Below the pieces are notes generated by a model. That model did not search any database. It was not told the DNA's origin and worked only from the letters and a program-made list of their open reading frames with translations. A stretch of 64,000 nt of DNA, from positions 2,852,001 through 2,916,000 of the forward strand of contig NZ_CP009287.1 in assembly GCF_000758705.1 (NCBI RefSeq). Direction: 5' to 3'. This document shows, in pieces, positions 61,501 through 64,000 of the stretch (position 1 is the stretch's first letter; each line of letters opens with the position of its first letter). Source of the stretch: Paenibacillus graminis (GTDB taxonomy: Bacteria; Bacillota; Bacilli; Paenibacillales; Paenibacillaceae). Made by a program: the position numbers and the translations under genes.

Positions 61501-64000
61501 GTGCTGCATGCTGCAATCTTGATTCCATTTCTGCTGGCTGTTCTGGTCCCGCTCGTCAAGCGTTTTCCGCGTCTTCACGCAGGCTGGGCGGTGCTGCCAG
61601 TTCCAACGGCTCTTTTTGTGTACTTCCTGATGCAGATCCGGGGTGTTCAATCCGGTGAAAATACAGTAGCTTCGGTAGCCTGGATGCCTTCGCTTGGGAT
61701 TAATATTACCCTGGTGCTGGATGGGCTGAGCCTGCTGTTTGCCCTGCTGATTACAGGGATGGGAGCCCTGGTGGTTCTATATTCGATTTATTATCTTGAA
61801 AAGCGGATGGAATCTATCCGTAACTTCTATATGTATCTGCTTATGTTCATGGGAGCGATGCTGGGCGTTGTTCTGTCTGACAACCTAATGGTGCTCTACG
61901 GGTTCTGGGAGCTGACGAGTATTACATCTTTCCTGCTGATTGCCTTCTGGCACCGCCGGGAGAGATCGCGCTACGGAGCGCTCAAGTCGATGCTGATCAC
62001 CGTGTTTGGCGGACTGGCAATGTTTGCCGGGTTCAACCTTCTCTATGTGATGAGCGGAACCTACAGCATCCGGGAAATCACCCTGCAAGCCGGCCAGCTG
62101 TCTTTGGAGCCGACGTTCATTCCGGCCATGCTGCTGATTCTGCTGGGAGCCTTCACCAAATCTGCGCAATTTCCGTTTCACATCTGGCTTCCCGATGCCA
62201 TGGAGGCGCCGACTCCGGTCAGTGCCTATCTCCATTCCGCGACGATGGTCAAGGCGGGGCTGTATCTGGTGGCCCGGCTAAGTCCCGTATTCAGCGGGCA
62301 GTCCGAATGGTTCTGGCTGGTCTCCGTCTGCGGACTGGTCACTCTGTTATATGGATCGTTCAAAGCCATCAAACAAACCGATTTAAAAGCGATGCTCGCC
62401 TTTTCTACGGTCAGCCAGCTGGGGTTGATCATGTGCCTGCTGGGACTGGGCTCTGCGTCGGCCTTCTTTTCAGGTACAGGAGAGTCTGTATTCTATGCTA
62501 TGGCTACTGCGGCGGCCGTCTTTCATCTGATCAACCATGCGGTGTTCAAAGGAACCCTGTTTATGGTGGTTGGCATTGTAGACCATGAGACGAATACAAG
62601 GGATCTGCGCAAGCTGGGCGGATTAATGTCCTTGATGCCGGTCACCTTTTCCGTAGCGCTGATTGGCGCCTTTTCCATGGCCGGGCTTCCGCCGTTCAGC
62701 GGCTTCCTGAGCAAAGAGATGTTCTTCACTGCCGTGCTTAATATTCGGGAGATGAATGTATGGAGCACACAGTCCTGGCTGCTGCTGTTTCCGGTCCTGG
62801 CCTGGACAGCGAGCGTGCTTACCTTTGTATACAGCATGATCCTGGTGTTCCGGACGTTCACCGGCAAGCTGCAGCCGGAAAAGCTGGACAAAATACCGCA
62901 TGAAGCTCCGCTTGGATTGCTGTTTTCTCCTGTGGCGCTTGTCTCCCTGGCTGTTCTCTTTGCCTTTTTCCCGGACCTCCTAAGCTCATCTTTAATTGAA
63001 CCGGCTGTGGCGGCGATTCAATATGGCCATCTGCCGCCGGAGGAAAGCCTTCATGTTTCGATCCATTTCTGGCATGGCTGGACTCCGGAAATCTTCATGA
63101 CCTTTGGTGTGATCGCCGCCGGAACGCTTCTGTACAGAGGTTATAGCAGATTGCGGATATTGGACCGTGAGTGGAGCGGGCGGGATTCGCTTAACCGTAT
63201 ATATGACCTCAGCATTCGCGTGCTGGAAGGCGGTTCAGCCCGTTTCACCAACCGTTATATGACCGGCAGCAACCGGCATTACCTGCTGTATATTTTCGGG
63301 TTCATCATTATTGCCCTGGGGAGTACACTGCTGGGAGCACAAGGAATTACCCTGGGCATGGCGGACTACGCACCGGTCTCGATGTACGAAGTAGCGGTGG
63401 TTGCGGTTATGCTGGCGGCAGCGTTTGCCGTTCCTTTTGCCAAGTCGAGAGTCAATGCCATTCTGTTCACAGGCGCGGTCGGGTACATGGTAACCCTGCT
63501 GTTTGTCATCTTCCGGGCGCCTGACCTTGCCTTGACGCAGATGATCGTGGAGACGGTGTCGGTGATTCTGTTCCTGCTGTGCTTCAAATATTTGCCGAAG
63601 CTGAAGCGGGAGAAGGAGAAAGCATCCTTTAAATGGCTGAATCTCATTGCCGCCGTGGGAGTTGGCCTGACGATGACACTGATTGCGCTGGCGGCGATGG
63701 GCAGCAGCCCGTTTGCGCCGATCTCGGAATTTTTCCTGAAAGAAAGCTATTCCCTGGCGGGCGGCAAAAACGTAGTGAATGTAATCCTGGTAGACTTCAG
63801 GGGCTTCGATACGCTGTTCGAAATTATGGTTCTCGGCATTGCGTCCCTTGGCATTTATGCTCTGGTTCATCTGAGAATGGAGTCAGGGAGAGTTCCGCCA
63901 GCAGCGAAAAATAAACCGGCAGCCTATCTGTTTCCCCTGCGCAGCAATGATGTGATTCTGCGGACGATGTCCAAGGTGATAGTAGTCATTATCCTTACTT
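61501..64000 (+). CDS. mrpA: Na+/H+ antiporter subunit MrpA, reading into MrpB-like sequence; partial
   Basis: The frame is open from a GTG at 61501 (GGGAG nine bases upstream) to the window end, 833 codons, so the gene is truncated by the edge. It matches MrpA throughout: SLLFALLITGMGALVVLYSI, the long NuoL-like barrel with LLGAFTKSAQFPFHIWLP and PTPVSAYLHSATMVKAG, and the C-terminal MrpA extension (VNVILVDFRGFDTLFEI). The usual MrpA ends soon after the GIYAL segment; here there is no stop and the frame goes on to SNDVILRTMSKV, the typical start of MrpB. It mediates cation/proton antiport at high pH or salt. Confidence 0.9.
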   Translation, partial: MLHAAILIPFLLAVLVPLVKRFPRLHAGWAVLPVPTALFVYFLMQIRGVQSGENTVASVAWMPSLGINITLVLDGLSLLFALLITGMGALVVLYSIYYLEKRMESIRNFYMYLLMFMGAMLGVVLSDNLMVLYGFWELTSITSFLLIAFWHRRERSRYGALKSMLITVFGGLAMFAGFNLLYVMSGTYSIREITLQAGQLSLEPTFIPAMLLILLGAFTKSAQFPFHIWLPDAMEAPTPVSAYLHSATMVKAGLYLVARLSPVFSGQSEWFWLVSVCGLVTLLYGSFKAIKQTDLKAMLAFSTVSQLGLIMCLLGLGSASAFFSGTGESVFYAMATAAAVFHLINHAVFKGTLFMVVGIVDHETNTRDLRKLGGLMSLMPVTFSVALIGAFSMAGLPPFSGFLSKEMFFTAVLNIREMNVWSTQSWLLLFPVLAWTASVLTFVYSMILVFRTFTGKLQPEKLDKIPHEAPLGLLFSPVALVSLAVLFAFFPDLLSSSLIEPAVAAIQYGHLPPEESLHVSIHFWHGWTPEIFMTFGVIAAGTLLYRGYSRLRILDREWSGRDSLNRIYDLSIRVLEGGSARFTNRYMTGSNRHYLLYIFGFIIIALGSTLLGAQGITLGMADYAPVSMYEVAVVAVMLAAAFAVPFAKSRVNAILFTGAVGYMVTLLFVIFRAPDLALTQMIVETVSVILFLLCFKYLPKLKREKEKASFKWLNLIAAVGVGLTMTLIALAAMGSSPFAPISEFFLKESYSLAGGKNVVNVILVDFRGFDTLFEIMVLGIASLGIYALVHLRMESGRVPPAAKNKPAAYLFPLRSNDVILRTMSKVIVVIILT

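Overview
The window looks like a chromosomal segment of a spore-forming, low-to-moderate GC Gram-positive of the Paenibacillus type. Evidence: AGGAGG-type ribosome binding sites with frequent TTG and GTG starts, S-layer homology (SLH) anchoring, YqzE, YqhG/YqhH, two YheC/YheD ATP-grasp proteins, a germination-type amidase, class II NrdJ, a YesS-like membrane AraC regulator, Lpl-type sugar ABC genes and an Mrp antiporter. This is inference from gene content; no search was run.

Layout. (1) 1-15.5 kb, ordinary chromosome: the end of a sugar-binding protein, an FAD oxidoreductase, a YihY membrane protein, an SDR/MerR divergent pair with twin operators, a glycerol dehydrogenase, two cell-wall hydrolase-type proteins, yqzE, a secreted protein of unknown function, yqhG-yqhH and nrdJ. 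(2) 15.5-26.9 kb, a visibly AT-rich accessory block. It holds a dispersed AdhR-like MerR regulon (four promoters with 19-bp spacers and near-identical dyads), a beta-glucoside PTS with its phospho-glucosidase, and two decayed dehydrogenase/reductase genes. (3) 26.9-44.7 kb, a polysaccharide utilisation locus. It has a 2694-residue SLH-anchored enzyme carrying GH2, SGNH-esterase and NodB-deacetylase modules, a LacI regulator with four copies of its probable operator, a YesS-like regulator, two permeases, a binding lipoprotein and a GH30 glucanase with a ricin-type lectin domain. A frameshifted transposase remnant lies between the giant gene and lacI. (4) 44.8-52.2 kb, an unusual cluster: two YheC/YheD ATP-grasp proteins flank a fused adenylate-forming/SbnA-like enzyme, an SbnB-like dehydrogenase, a mannose-1-phosphate guanylyltransferase and a glycosyltransferase. 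It may be a diaminopropionate-based spore-envelope or natural-product system. (5) 52.5-64 kb: malic enzyme, a glycerol-dehydrogenase/dihydroxyacetone-kinase operon with a divergent PocR-AraC regulator, a TetR/flavin-oxidoreductase pair with a clear operator, and the start of an Mrp antiporter operon in which MrpA reads in frame into MrpB-like sequence at the window edge.

How it fits together. The LacI/YesS/ABC/GH block would degrade a decorated beta-glucan-like polymer at the cell surface and import the fragments. The PTS and phospho-glucosidase take up beta-glucosides. GldA and DhaKL convert glycerol to dihydroxyacetone phosphate. The MerR regulons look like electrophile or aldehyde stress responses. 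The most novel candidates are the multi-catalytic SLH protein and the adenylate-forming/SbnA fusion with its ATP-grasp neighbours.
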